Below are positions 1-11,400 of a stretch of DNA of 64,000 bases, one piece after another. Location of the stretch: the NCBI GenBank assembly GCA_949357655.1, contig CASHTG010000015.1, positions 1,426,001 through 1,490,000 of the forward strand. Direction: 5' to 3'. The notes under the pieces were generated by a model. It did not search any database, was not told the DNA's origin, and saw only the letters and a list, made by a program, of their open reading frames with translations. The DNA is from Parascedosporium putredinis. Its lineage: Eukaryota; Ascomycota; Sordariomycetes; Microascales; Microascaceae. The position numbers were made by a program, and so were the translations under genes. The first letter of the stretch is position 1. Every line of letters begins with the position of its first letter.

Positions 1-700
1 ATTGTAACGTTTACGGAGTTTGTGGAAAGCCTTGGTTACCACGGGGCTCCCCTACAGGGTCCGGTCCGGGGGCGTAGCCTCGCGTGGAATGGAATGGAAG
101 GAAATGACTCAAGCCTGCAACAGCTCTTTTTGTTTGGTTTTGGGGGCGTTAACAGATTGGCACTCAAACATACAACATCGCAGAGTTCTACATACCGATC
201 ACCGGTATCATCGGACTTCTTCGATTTCTGGGATTAGATCACATGTATATGGAAGCTGTGTAAATGAAGACTTCACGCTCGGAGCAGCAAGAAACGCTTA
301 GGAACATCAGATTGACCCTCTTAGGACCTATTGGTTGAGAATGAGAACATGAATTTTCTTTTTACGGCTGCAACATGTCTAAGTCCACGTGTTAAATCGA
401 CACATATGAAGGGCAGGCTGTTGACATGATGATATTTGTCAAGCCGCCCCACGGGCCTAGGTATATATTTGAGTACGTATTCGTATAAAGTACAGCTTTT
501 GCGCCCCTGAACGCCAGGCAATGCATTGGGAATAAAACAACTGCACCCGTTGTCGGTTTTCTTTCTTTTCATTCTCCCCCACCCTCCTTTTTCGTGAGTA
601 CATGCAGTACGCAGGTAGCCTTGCTTGAATAAGGCCACCCAGTATGGCCATTCGTCTTGGTGGAAGGAAATCGTACGTGCAGCTGGCGCATATCGATACA
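1..700. other. Window edge, 3' flank of PXR1, no gene seen
   Basis: No coding region is recognised here. Reading frames are short and of random composition on both strands. The stretch lies downstream of the minus-strand PXR1 gene and probably contains its 3' untranslated region and terminator. A gene running off the left edge cannot be excluded. Confidence 0.5.
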
Positions 701-1930
701 CTAGATTGCAAGGATCTACCAAAGGAGAATTTGTGAATAAGTTGGCGTTCTTTGTCGGTTAGGTAGAATGGAATAAGCATTTTTAACTTACCTGCTTCAG
801 AGCAGCCGCGTCAAGCATAGCAGCCCGTTTGGCAGCCACACGGCGGGCATGGTGGATGTGACGGCCCTTGGACAGGGTAGTCGGCGTCGATGTACCGGAT
901 TCGGTGGGCGTACCGGAGGTGGACGAGTCCACCACCATGGGCGTAGGGGTTGGTACAGATACAGAGTCGGTCTCGGAACCCGGCTGTGATCTTCTTGACT
1001 TCTTCCCTAGAGTCTTATCTTTCTTGTCTTTTTGCTCTTCTTCTCCTTCTTCAGCTTGGGGGCTTCCTCCGAGCCAGTCGGCGCCGGGGTCTCGGCAGGT
1101 TCGGCGGTATCCGAAGACGCGGCCTTGGTCTTGGACTTGCTCTTCTTCTCCTTCTTGTCCTTTTTGCTCTTCTTTTTCTTCTTCCTTTCGGCGTCTTCGT
1201 CGCCGTTGGAAGAATCGGGTTCGTCCTCTGCCTTGGACTTTTTGCTCGACTTTTGGGTGGGTTGGCGTCGGCTACGCTGTCGGACACGGTCGCGGGTTGG
1301 GCGCTTTCCTCGCCATCCGATGTCTGGGCATCCCTGCGCCTCTTCTTCTCCTCTTTGCGGCGCTTCTTCTCCGCCCGGGACTCGTCATCTTTCCTTCGCT
1401 TCTTTCGGGGGACGTCCCGATCCGAACCTTCGGAGGACTCCTCTTCGGCTTTCCTTTTTCCGATGCTCGCCATGGTCTGGTCGCCGGTGGTTTGCGTCGC
1501 GTCTGCAGGATTCGGGGACGAGGTCTCGATCAAATCTAGGCCGTCTTGGACGAGGAAGCCGCCCCGCACAAAAGTGATGCCGCCGATTTTCTGCCCCAAA
1601 TATACCATGGCCTTCCTCCTCTCCCTTTCGCGCTTCTCCTCCTCGGTCTCCACTTTGCCGTTCAGCCTGGCAAAGATGTCCTTGACCTCATCGATGCCGG
1701 CGATGTCGTTTTCGCCGCTGACGCCACCCGGTCGGTAGCCGAGTCCGCCCGCGTCCTCCTTCAGCAGAACCCGGATGTATGAAGAGTTGGCGGCGCCGTG
1801 GAGGAGGCATGAGGCGCATCGGCCGCGCCGAGGAGGGCGCCGGGCGTCCAGCCATGAGCGAAGGATGCGCTGGCCAAAGGTGGTTTCGTCCTTGACCCAC
1901 CTGTGGTTATTGGGGTCTTTGGAGATGCGG
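701..1930 (-). CDS. pxr1: PXR1/PinX1-like G-patch ribosome-biogenesis protein (5' exon unresolved)
   Basis: Nucleolar G-patch protein; family members act in rRNA and snoRNA maturation and in telomerase inhibition. The body exon (1930 down to 792) begins after a CAG acceptor and encodes ISKDPNNHRWVKDETTFGQRI, the canonical start of the family. A G-patch core (GWTPGALLGA) and IRVLLKEDAGGLGYRPGG follow, then a KVETEEEKRERERRKAMVYLG segment, a long Lys/Glu/Ser-rich tail and the conserved C-terminus RHIHHARRVAAKRAAMLDAAALKQ. A GTAAGT donor then opens a 76-nt intron (791-716) and a 15-nt terminal exon (715-701) adds ILAI and a stop, matching the short hydrophobic end of the family. The first exon, expected to encode only about ten residues, was not found. 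The frame breaks at least four times: into and out of the G-patch core (about 1855 and 1800) and in A-runs near 1245 and 1035. These look like homopolymer errors, but a pseudogene is possible. Confidence 0.85.
716..791 (-). other. PXR1 terminal intron
   Basis: GTAAGT donor at 791 and a TAG acceptor at 716 on the minus strand. Splicing joins ...AALKQ to ILAI-stop, which restores the short C-terminal tail typical of PXR1 proteins. Confidence 0.7.
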
Positions 1931-4173
1931 CTGCGAGGGGTGGGAATTTTTGGTCAGTGGGCAAGCGTCGAGGAGTAGGCTCTTCTGCGGAGGTGTACCG
2001 ACCTTTTACCATCTTGAAGGGACACTCTATCTTGGCCGGGGAGGTGTCGGGGAGATGGGTGAAAGACGCTCTGCGTCGCTTCGTCTATTCGGGGGTGAGG
2101 CTTGGGCCGGCACAAAAATCCAAGTCGGTGAAAAAAATCCCAAAATTTTCTGGTGGGGTTTCCGCACTTGGTGGCGCCCCAGGTACAAGGTTGGGTGGAG
2201 TGGAGGTTATCAGTTTTGCCGGCAAATAACCGCCCACCTTCGTGAACGAAACCTCAATTGCCCACATGTGAGCTTGTGTAAGTGGGAGCTGGAGCTGGTG
2301 GACTTCCGCACCACTGCAGGGGAGGGACGATAGGACGGGTCAGCTTAACGCAATCAAACAATAAGGGACTTTGTCTAGGCGTTACAAGCTGAATTCTTAT
2401 CTTTTCCTACGTGCACTTCTACTATCGCCGGTTGCCTGGCCTGAGGTGGGGCAACTCGGCGGCTCCCTGATGTTGATACGGAGGAGCGAGAAGTAGTATT
2501 ATCGATACGTAGCGGTCCCTGGAAATAGAAAGGGAAATGATAAGGATCAATGATAGATTGATCGAGGATTCTCCTAGTTTATAAAATGAGCGCTATACAA
2601 GCTCATATCCTACGTGTGGTTCATAGGCAACCAGGGGTGGCAGTGACATTCAAATCTTCCATTTCTCTGGGCTCATGCCGTTTCCGATATATGCTATTGC
2701 TTGGGGGGGATATTTAAACCCCTTGGCTTCTCAATGTAGAGACACTCTCAGCCTTTCGAAGGGAATCACCCTCCTGCTAGTCTGTAGAATCAATCCCTCC
2801 CTATCATCCTCTCCACACGCTCCATATCCCGAAGTGAGAGTTCAACTATAGAGAGGCTATCTAGGACCCGATGCAAGCTTTACAGTGAGATAATACTAGG
2901 TTAGTGTGTCCGCTTACTATTCGTAGCAAAAGTCAGTCTAATATCCGGCTCCACCGGCAGAAACTGTGGCACGGAAGAGCTTGGCCTCGTAACCATGAGT
3001 CAAGGGCATTCATTTCACCCCCAACGCATCATCGCGGCGAGAGCTCTCCGGATTTTCGAACACGGCAGCTGGTCTCTTCTTCATTTCAATGGCCCGAAAG
3101 CTAGAGTCTTTGTTCTTAGATCAAGCCCCTATCTAACTTGTGGTCAGTCAAACCGGGCGGGATCGAAGGCCTCTCCCAATAGAGACCGGAAATATCGAGC
3201 AACCGTTTCAAGTTTACCTCCTCCGATGATAAACCATCTCCCTGCCGCCACTAGCCCAGGCGAATTATACGTGGCTAGGGAGCATGGCCGGGAGACAAAG
3301 GTTTGCCTCAAATTGCGAACTAATGCCTCTAGACCATAGCTTCGACGCCGGTTTACCGCACGAGGCATGACCTCGATTCTGTTCCGGTCTATTTTCTTTT
3401 CGCCCCCAAGCCCGACCAGAGGAGCGTTGAGAAACCGGTTGTGCATAAGATCACTACGGCCCCGCGATTGCTAAAGCACCGCAAGACAGCCTTCGGTGCG
3501 GCCTCGTCTAAGCCGAGTATCCTGGAGGGCTCATCTGCCCTTCACGGCCGCACGGGGCTTGAAATCGCTCTGAAGCTTTTGTGTATTAGGGCCATAAACC
3601 GTCTGCCTGGCATTGCGCTCTTATTACTTCAAGGCCAGGTGCAAGCTAGCATGGCCTTTGATCGTCTACTAACGCACCAACCTCACAACCAAGGATCGCA
3701 CAACACCACTTCCTGGCGATGGGTCAAAACAACCGAAGAGTCTCAAGTTGAGGGCAGTTTTGGAATGCCCGAACTCTAGTATAAGAGAGCAGGCCAAAAT
3801 GGGTAGTGACCCAGTTAGAGGCCAGATTTCGTAAGCCAAGTTCCAGTGTTTAATGTTTTCTTTTTCTTCATCAAAATGATGAGGCGCGAGTGAACAATTC
3901 AGCATATGCAGTGTTGTTGGCAGTGTGAAAATGGAATTGGTGAGCTGACAAATGACTGAGGCCTGTGGCAGGATGCAGTGGCTCGTGTTACTTGCTCCAC
4001 CGCCTGCTGCACTCGCCGCCTCGCTCTTGAATGTGGGGCAACAAGGATGGAAGCACCTTCCAGAAGTTCACGTCGTCAGCATTTGAGCTGCCTCTCTTCA
4101 ACATCGACCCATTCACGAAGCTCACCTTTTCTTCTTTTCTTCCGAAACAAGGACGGAACAAACAGGCAACATT
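1931..4173. other. Intergenic region between PXR1 and the thioredoxin-PITH gene
   Basis: The left end should contain the missing first exon and promoter of PXR1 (minus strand); I could not identify an ATG-containing exon that splices in frame. The right end is the promoter and leader of the thioredoxin-PITH gene. No other coding signal was recognised, and frames in 2.9-3.9 kb have random-looking composition. Confidence 0.5.
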
Positions 4174-5432
4174 ATGGCGAAGATCACTACAATTTCCAGC
4201 AGCGCAGAGTTTGCTGATATATTGAAACAATCGCGGGTTGTTGTCGTAGACTGTGAGTAGCTACCCCGCGCTTTCGTGATGCGACCGGACCTGTGGGCCT
4301 CGTCGACGTCAATACTGGCGGTCAAGTCACCGCGAGAGCTCCTCGTGCATTCTACCTACCGATGGGGGCCCCAGAAAGAGAAGGGGATCTTTAACAGCAG
4401 TCCCAGCTAACGTGGACCGATCCTGTGATTCGCAGTCTTTGCCGAATGGTGCGGGCCCTGCAAAGTAATCGCGCCTCTGTACGAGCAATGCGCTGATTCC
4501 TTCTCGAAACCCGGCGCCGTGACTTTCCTCAAGGTCGACACTGATAAGCAAAAGGACATCGCTCGGGCTTACCAAATATCATCTCTACCCACCTTTCTTC
4601 TCTTCCGTGATGGAAAGGAGGTGAGCCGGGTTGCCGGCGCGGACCCCAAGAAGCTTCAAGATATGGTTACCAAGATTGGGGACGCCGCTAGTGCCGCCGA
4701 AGGCAGTGGCTCTGGGGGCTCCTCATCGTCATCTGGAGCTTCTTGGCTGGGTGCTGGGCTCCCCAAGGGCTATGGCGATGTCACCAGCCAGATTGATCAT
4801 AAGGGCTGTGAGCTCCTGAACGCCGACGACGATGCCGGCCCTGTTCGCGTTTTGTTTGATTCCGCAAAGCCGAGTGCTTTGACTTCTTCCAGCTCAACCG
4901 CCGCTTCTGGTCAGAAGGACTGGATCGAGAGTGGAGCTGATGATCAGCTGCTTCTTTTCCTTCCTTTCCAGTCAGTCTTGAAGCTCCATACTATTCAGGT
5001 AGGCTCCAGGCTCCAGGCTCCAGGCTCCCAGCTCTATGTCACACGAATACCTTCACCTACTAACTACTACACTTTCGTTTAGCTCACTTCTCTGCCACCT
5101 TCTGACGATGGTGATGAGGAGGCCCCATGCGACCGGGAACCATTCATCTCTACACGAACCACCCCCATAACCTTGATTTCAGTGAGGCGGATGATACCCC
5201 GCCCACGCAAGCCATCACACTCAGCGCCAACGACTGGAACAAGGACGGCACGGCAAATATTAGTCTACGCTTTGTGAAGTTCCAGAACATCTCGAGTCTA
5301 GTCATTTACGTCACCAAGGGGGATGGTGACGGCGAGAAGGTGCGCCTTGACAGAGTTAGGCTAGTTGGGGAATCCGGCGAAAAGAGGGAAATGGGCAAGC
5401 TGGAAAAGATGGGTGATCTTCCTGGCGAGTAA
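4174..5432 (+). CDS. Thioredoxin domain-PITH domain protein (TXNL1-like)
   Basis: Cytosolic thioredoxin-like protein; TXNL1 relatives associate with the 26S proteasome through the C-terminal PITH domain. Three exons are seen: 4174-4252, 4436-4998 and 5083-5432. Residues 1-105 form the thioredoxin fold, with start MAKITTISSSAEF and the redox motif FFAEWCGPCK rebuilt exactly across intron 1. A Ser/Gly linker follows, then a PITH domain from about residue 150 to the end (LPFQSVLKLHTIQ, LTSLPPSDD, IHLYTNHPHNLDFSEADD, ALRFVKF-like block, LVIYV). One frame break lies at 5123-5127, where gag-gcc-ccatg needs one extra C to read EEAPMRPGT. With that base the protein is 330 aa, normal for fungal members. 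Start chosen by homology: it is the first ATG and gives the usual thioredoxin N-terminus. Intron 2 carries a good TACTAAC-like branch site and a 7-bp tandem repeat. Confidence 0.93.
5001..5028. repeat. Four tandem copies of a 7-bp unit (AGGCTCC) in an intron
   Basis: Four perfect head-to-tail copies begin two bases after the GT of intron 2 of the thioredoxin-PITH gene. The intron is only 84 nt, so the array fills a third of it. Confidence 0.9.
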
Positions 5433-8400
5433 ACTTGGCAGTGAGTAGTGAGTGCGGAGAGGAGAGGTTCGTTGGAGGCTGGAGGGGCCTCAAGATGCGA
5501 GTGGGGGACAAGAAAGCCGGCGGCTCTTATTCCGGCGGGGCTGGAGCTCTCCAAGAGCTAGCCATCGTCGCTGCTGCTTCGGAGGCGGGGGAGGAGGGGA
5601 GAAGGGGGAAGGGGAGGGGTCCAAAAGCCATCAAGCTAGAATGCATGCCTCACCTTTGCCCAGCCTTCCCTTTGCTCCGCACATTATCTCCGTAGAGAAT
5701 ACGCGCGGGGAGGAAGAGCTGATATCAGGTGTTGGGGTGTTTTCCAATGATAAATAGAGGAGGCGCGCGGTGGCCATCTCGAATCTTGAAGAAGATCAGA
5801 AAATAGACGGTGTGTTTTGTCGCCTGAAATTGATCAACAGTCTACTGGGTAGGGTAAAATAGTGTAATAGAGTAGCGGCCAAGGTGTGTGGCTAATCAGA
5901 AGAAGAACGGGACGGTTATCGAACCATGCCTCCGGGTTCGCCTACCGGCTGTTCTGCTCACCCACTGCCAACCAGCCATCGTTGTTTTCCCCATCTCTCC
6001 GCGGCTAACGCTAACCTCCCCTAGAGAGCACCAAACCCAGCACTAGCCCACCTCCATGAATTCTGACATGCGACTAAGGTCGGTGGGATATGCGTGAAGA
6101 GTGGTGCTTCCTGCCGAGGACGCTGGACGGACGTGAGGAAGACAGTAAAGTATATAGGGCGAAGTAATGTTATTTTAGAACCTAGACGTGCATTGAATCA
6201 CACCCAAACAGCCCACAGTCACAGCAGCTATTCTCTTGCCAGCTCGGACAAGAGCGCACTTTACGTCACTCCATGTGGGATGGTAAACACCGTGTTGGCG
6301 GAAATCAATAGAGGGGCACAAGGCGGGGGAGGCGAGGGGTGAGAGGTTGGGGTTCCTAAATTTTTCTTTTTGCTTCTTTTCTCCCCCTCCTTCACGAGGG
6401 AGGGGATGTGACGTCGACATTGAACGATACATGAAGGTGAATATACCAACGCCTGTCTGATACGAAGCCGGGCAATGGGCGGAGCGGAGAAGGTGTGGTT
6501 GCGGAGGGCTGGTGGAGCAGGTCGGGCAGAGTGAGATTCTGTGTAGGGTGCCAGCTGGCCTCCGATATAAATTAACTTGCGGCCAGTGAGGGGCGAGAAG
6601 CGCATTGCGAAAGGCGCGCAAGGCAGAAATAGATGATGCTGTTAATCACATCCCACATCAAGCACACGAGTGGACGTTTCTTTCATTTTTTTCTCTTCTA
6701 CTTCGGAATAGGTCAAGGTCTCGTCGGACCCTCTGATGCACATGCCCGCCCGAGCCAACCATCTGCCTCATCGGAGGACGGGGGCAAAAGGGGCCCCGAT
6801 CGGATCACGCATGCATTTTAAGAACACCAAGCAGCGAATGGGGCGGAAAAAGTTACACACCCTCCGACGAAACGTTACGCATCGGTTATCCCGCCATTAC
6901 ACTTCACGCCCCCATCAAGGAGGAAAAGAAAATAAAAACGAGATCAACAAACAGGCGAGAGAGCAAGAGACCCTTTGCCGCTTTTATTTTAATCGCGAGC
7001 GAAAGGGACTCGGGAACTGCTGTCACCGAAACCACAATTTACGATGGGAAGGAAAATGTCAGCCTCCGCCACCCCGATAACCAGCCGTGAAAAGAACACT
7101 GGGTATACCGAGAATGGCGCATGATCAAGGCAGGCCTGCAATTAAATGATGAATCTGGGGCGCAGGACTCGTGAGAAGAAATCCATAGGGATGAAGATTT
7201 CGGAGATGTTTTTGACTTGGGAAACTACAGAGTCGCGCCAGCCGCACGAAGAGAAGAAAAAGAAGAGAAAAAGAGAGAATCTCCAAAAATTTTCGCTTGC
7301 GATGTGCATTTTTATTCTCTGTCCGGAAAAAGGTGGACACCAAAACCTTGGAATGACCCACCTGCGGAGCATTGGCGCCATCCGATTCGTCCGTCGGATT
7401 AATTGATATTCTGACTAACCCATCATCAAGCGCCTGGCATGGTTGCTGTGACCCAAGGAATTGAGGAAGGAATCGCCCTGTTCTGCCCTCAGGGCACAAA
7501 AAGGGGGCTTTGAAAAAAAAAGAAAAAAAAAAAAAAAAGGGTAGCTTGTGCTCTGCCGCCCCATACTTCTATATCGCTAATCATGTTGCATGCGGTCTCT
7601 CTCTTTCTCTGGATCATACTGAATGGTTCACTAGGGGGTTGCTAGGACATGATCTGTAAGTGCGCTCCTTCACGAGCTGTTAGATCTGCAGTGCATGGTT
7701 CGAAGGTCGCCGTGCTGCCACCAAAAGGATTAATCCTCATCCCCTCCTATCAAGAGCCCCGCCAATGACCACGAGACGTGATGAGGTCGTTCTTTTAAAC
7801 TTGCTGTGTCCATCCTCTTCAGAATCCATCAATAGACGGAGAAGTGGCTAGCGGGAAACCTCTCTATGAAGGGAAAAAAAAAGGAAGAAAGGAAACGAGT
7901 AATGGGGGTGTTTTCAACTAGACTCGGCAGCAGGAACCTCGCTCGTCCTCACCCTTGATGCCGTACCAACGGTCATGTATTACATACACTACTACATCCG
8001 ATGATATCACTGGGCACATATATGTCTTTGCGGTTCTCAAAAGGCCTAGAACTTGGGTCGCGAACAGTAGCCGGAGAGTTGTTCGGGCTCGGCGGCTTTG
8101 AGGAATAAGGGAGAAAAAAAGAGTCCAAGTAGACAACGGAGGTCCAAGTAGGAAATGGATAGTGTTGCAGATTTACACGATTTTCACAAGGGTCCGAGTC
8201 CAAACACCGGAAGCAACCAGGTCAGGTCTGAGCTGCCCGGGAAAATGGCCGGCACCAACTAGTCATTGTTTCTTTTTAACCTTCCAACTTCCTAGGCTCC
8301 TCCCGCAAGGGGCTAGAAATGCCAACTTCGAGGTGACGGATCGTCTGGCGATCAGAAGTCCGCATCCTGGAAAGAGGGCGCCATTCTTTGTACGTCGGTC

Positions 8401-11400
8401 GATCGATCTCACGTTAATTGCTCAAGCCAGAGAGAGGTCGGAGCAGGAAATGATCAAACATTTAATAGGCCCCTCTCCCAAAAACAGGGAGGGGAAACGG
8501 GGAACGAAGCCCGGTAAACTAGCGAAGGTAGTCAACTTGGAAATCTCCCCTTCCCCATGTCTTGGGGCGGGCTTATCGTGGACAGGAAATCGTCGTGGCG
8601 GGCAATCCAAGTCAAGCCGTAGGATGCAGCCGTGGTCGGTGGCAGTCAGAGGCCGCCAGTTATCGAATTGGGCTGCCATCCGCCTCGCCTTCCCATTCTC
8701 CCCGTGTGTAGGATCAATGTATTGACGCAACATTTCTACGCTGGTCCAAAAATTTCCCTCCCTCCCAAGCCACCCTGATCCAAAGTCTGAAGTTCGCAAC
8801 GTGCCGGCTAGACTTGTTCCGGCCCACCCGTGCTTGCCGATACCTAAGACGAGTGCGTGCTCCTTTGAGCTTGGCCAGCGCAGTTGGTGGTCACTTCAGT
8901 GCCTTGTGCCAACTAGACTGGCCTTACTCCAGTTAGCCCCAGCCCGTCCCAGCCCAGGGTCAAAGCCAGGTTACGATGGAAATATTGATTGACTGTTGGT
9001 ACTTCGTAGATGCGGGACACCCCCTCCCCCAAATCCTCAACTTCGAAGATTCCGGGTTCCAATCCTGGGGGTTTGCCTTTGCGGCGCAACGCGGGGTAAC
9101 GAATTTCCTCATCACTTCCAGAGTTTTTTTCTTTTTTCTTTTTTTTTCTTTTTTTCTTCGGACACAGCGCAATTGATATCCCCCTCCCTCTGTTTCCGCC
9201 CAATCCAAGGGCTTGTCTCTCAAAGTGTCGATAGTGTTACTCGCGCACGCACGTTGCAGTTGCGGGCTTGGGTAGTACGTGTTCCAGCGCTTGACACCGC
9301 GAGACGAGATGGGGAGCCACATGACGGTTTCTCCCACTGCCTAACCCGCGCCTGGTTGCATCAAGGGATATTGCCTGGATTGATTATTCAGTGCCATGCA
9401 ATAAAGGCCTTGCCGCTCACCACGGACGGCCTCTCTTCCCTCCCAATCCTATCCTATCCCACGATGAGTACCTTCCGCTTCCTCGAGTGGTACGGCCGCC
9501 TCTTCGAGCAGCGCATACTCCGTAGCCATTCGTCCAGCTTTGGCACCACACGACAGCACCATACCCATTTCGCATCCACTCACCCACACCGTCTGCCCAC
9601 CCACGTCAACCTGCCCAGCCCGGACGGCAAGATATATGATCCGTAACGTATACCTACCTGGCAGAGCGATGCGGTGAAGCGTGTGCCGAGGCTGGTTGTT
9701 ACATGATGAGCAGTTGTTAGTGGAGGGTGTGAATGCAGCGGCACAGCAGCACAGGGCACACTGCACTGGCGCATCGGGCTAAAATAGTACGGCTCCCGCC
9801 CGTTGGAATTTCTCGAGCGTGGGTGGATGGGTGGTCCGGTTCTCGTGGATTGGGAAAGTTACGCCCTTAACATCCTGGCTGAGCGGCTCGGAGGCGAGAC
9901 TGCAACGGGAATGGCCTCCCTCTCCTCACCACGGCATTTGGGGTGAGAAGCTACGGCTCCCTCTAATAAACTGGACAACGGCGAACGACGAGATCTGTTA
10001 ATTGGTTTCTTCTCCCACTTACGTGCAGATATTTTAAGTCTTTGCTGCTCACAATTCGCGCACTACCGGCGAGGCGGCCGTAGAGGCGGTAGGTGGCCGA
10101 CCAACCTCCGTCCAAGGTGGCTCGAATCACCCCGCCATTGCCACGGAGTAGCCAATCGCTAGACTCCATGGCGGCCTCTAGCCACATTCCTCTTCCAATG
10201 CCTCTTTTTTTTCTTTTTCTTTTTTTCTTTCTTCCTCTTTTTTTCCCTTGTTTCTTCTATTAGCTGTGGCGGTGGGGTGACCTAACCGCCCATCGTGCCC
10301 ATATGACGGAGTCTTCACGACCAACCTCGTCAATGCTTGGGGATGCACGGCTTCGCGGTCAGCAAGGGCCTGGGGCTTGAGTGTCTCCCATGACTCTTCC
10401 AGGGGTTCGTCTGACCCCCAATTCAAACAGGCGGGGACATCCGTGTATCGCGCGCATGCAAGGCAGTTCGAAATGGATACTGAAGAGCTGTCAGGATTAG
10501 AGACAATACTTGCCATCTTGGACCAAGGCAAGAGCGGGTGAAGCAACAATAATCGATTCCCTTCAAGAGTAGCGGGTTGTCCCTCGGCTTGAGAAACATC
10601 CTGGTTTAGCGTCATCAGCTCGCAGAAGAATGTCCCAAAGATCGGCGAGCTCTTCTCCAAGTCCAGGCATGAGTTCGCAGCATCATCTGCAGATGTTTCC
10701 TGTTTCTTCCCAACCATCAACGCAAGCGTGTTACAAAGAGATAGGGTAGTCACTATGCACGGAGCGCTTAAGTGGTCCAGGGTTTGAGAAAAGCGATGCC
10801 GAGCTTGCTTAACATGGTCGAAAACGTAAAGGTCGGTTCACCCAGCCGAAATCCTGACGTTCGAGAAGTGCTCCTGAAGTCGTCCTGCATCCTTCTTTGC
10901 GACCGGGGCGAGAATTCGCGTAGAAAAAGAAGGGCATGACAATGCGATTCCCGAAAACTTTCTCGGTTGAGAAAAGGATAGATCAATAAGAAGCGAAGGG
11001 GCAAAGGTGAGCCTCTCGAAAGCTCTCACCACGGCCGCCATTTTGAACATCGATCGATGCGGCAAGGGCTCGCTTAGAACCAAGGTGCCCGGGAGAGCAG
11101 ATCGAGTTTCTAAGGCGATTTCCAGTCGTTTCGGTTCAGGGTTTCGAGTTAAATGTCCCGGTTCATTGAGTGGAGTTTGTTTCTTGTTGTGGGAGCGTGA
11201 CTAGAAACTTGTCTTTGTTCCCAATGTTCTCTTTCTTAACCTTTCCCCCATTCCATAGATGTATGGATAGGGGGCTAACTCGGGCAGGTGTACGAGGGTG
11301 ACTTGATTTTGTATAGGGCACGCACAGGCACACGGAGTGCTGCAGGACCAAAATTTGATACACGATGTCCGTCCAGGCTCGCCTCAGGCTCAAGGGCCGG

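Noticed and set aside
9003..9076. tRNA-like T-arm (CCGGG TTCCAAT CCTGG); the reverse frame spells GLEPGI, a peptide often produced by tRNA genes
   Set aside because: No matching acceptor stem or anticodon arm could be built upstream, and position 57 is C instead of a purine.
9464..9646. 60-aa frame starting MSTFRFLEWYGRLFEQRI
   Set aside because: The N-terminal part looks protein-like, but the rest is His/Thr/Pro low complexity, with no splice or homology support.
10178..10753. 191-aa minus-strand frame ending in a Lys/Glu run
   Set aside because: The Lys/Glu tail is a translated T/C homopolymer tract and the rest has no recognisable features.
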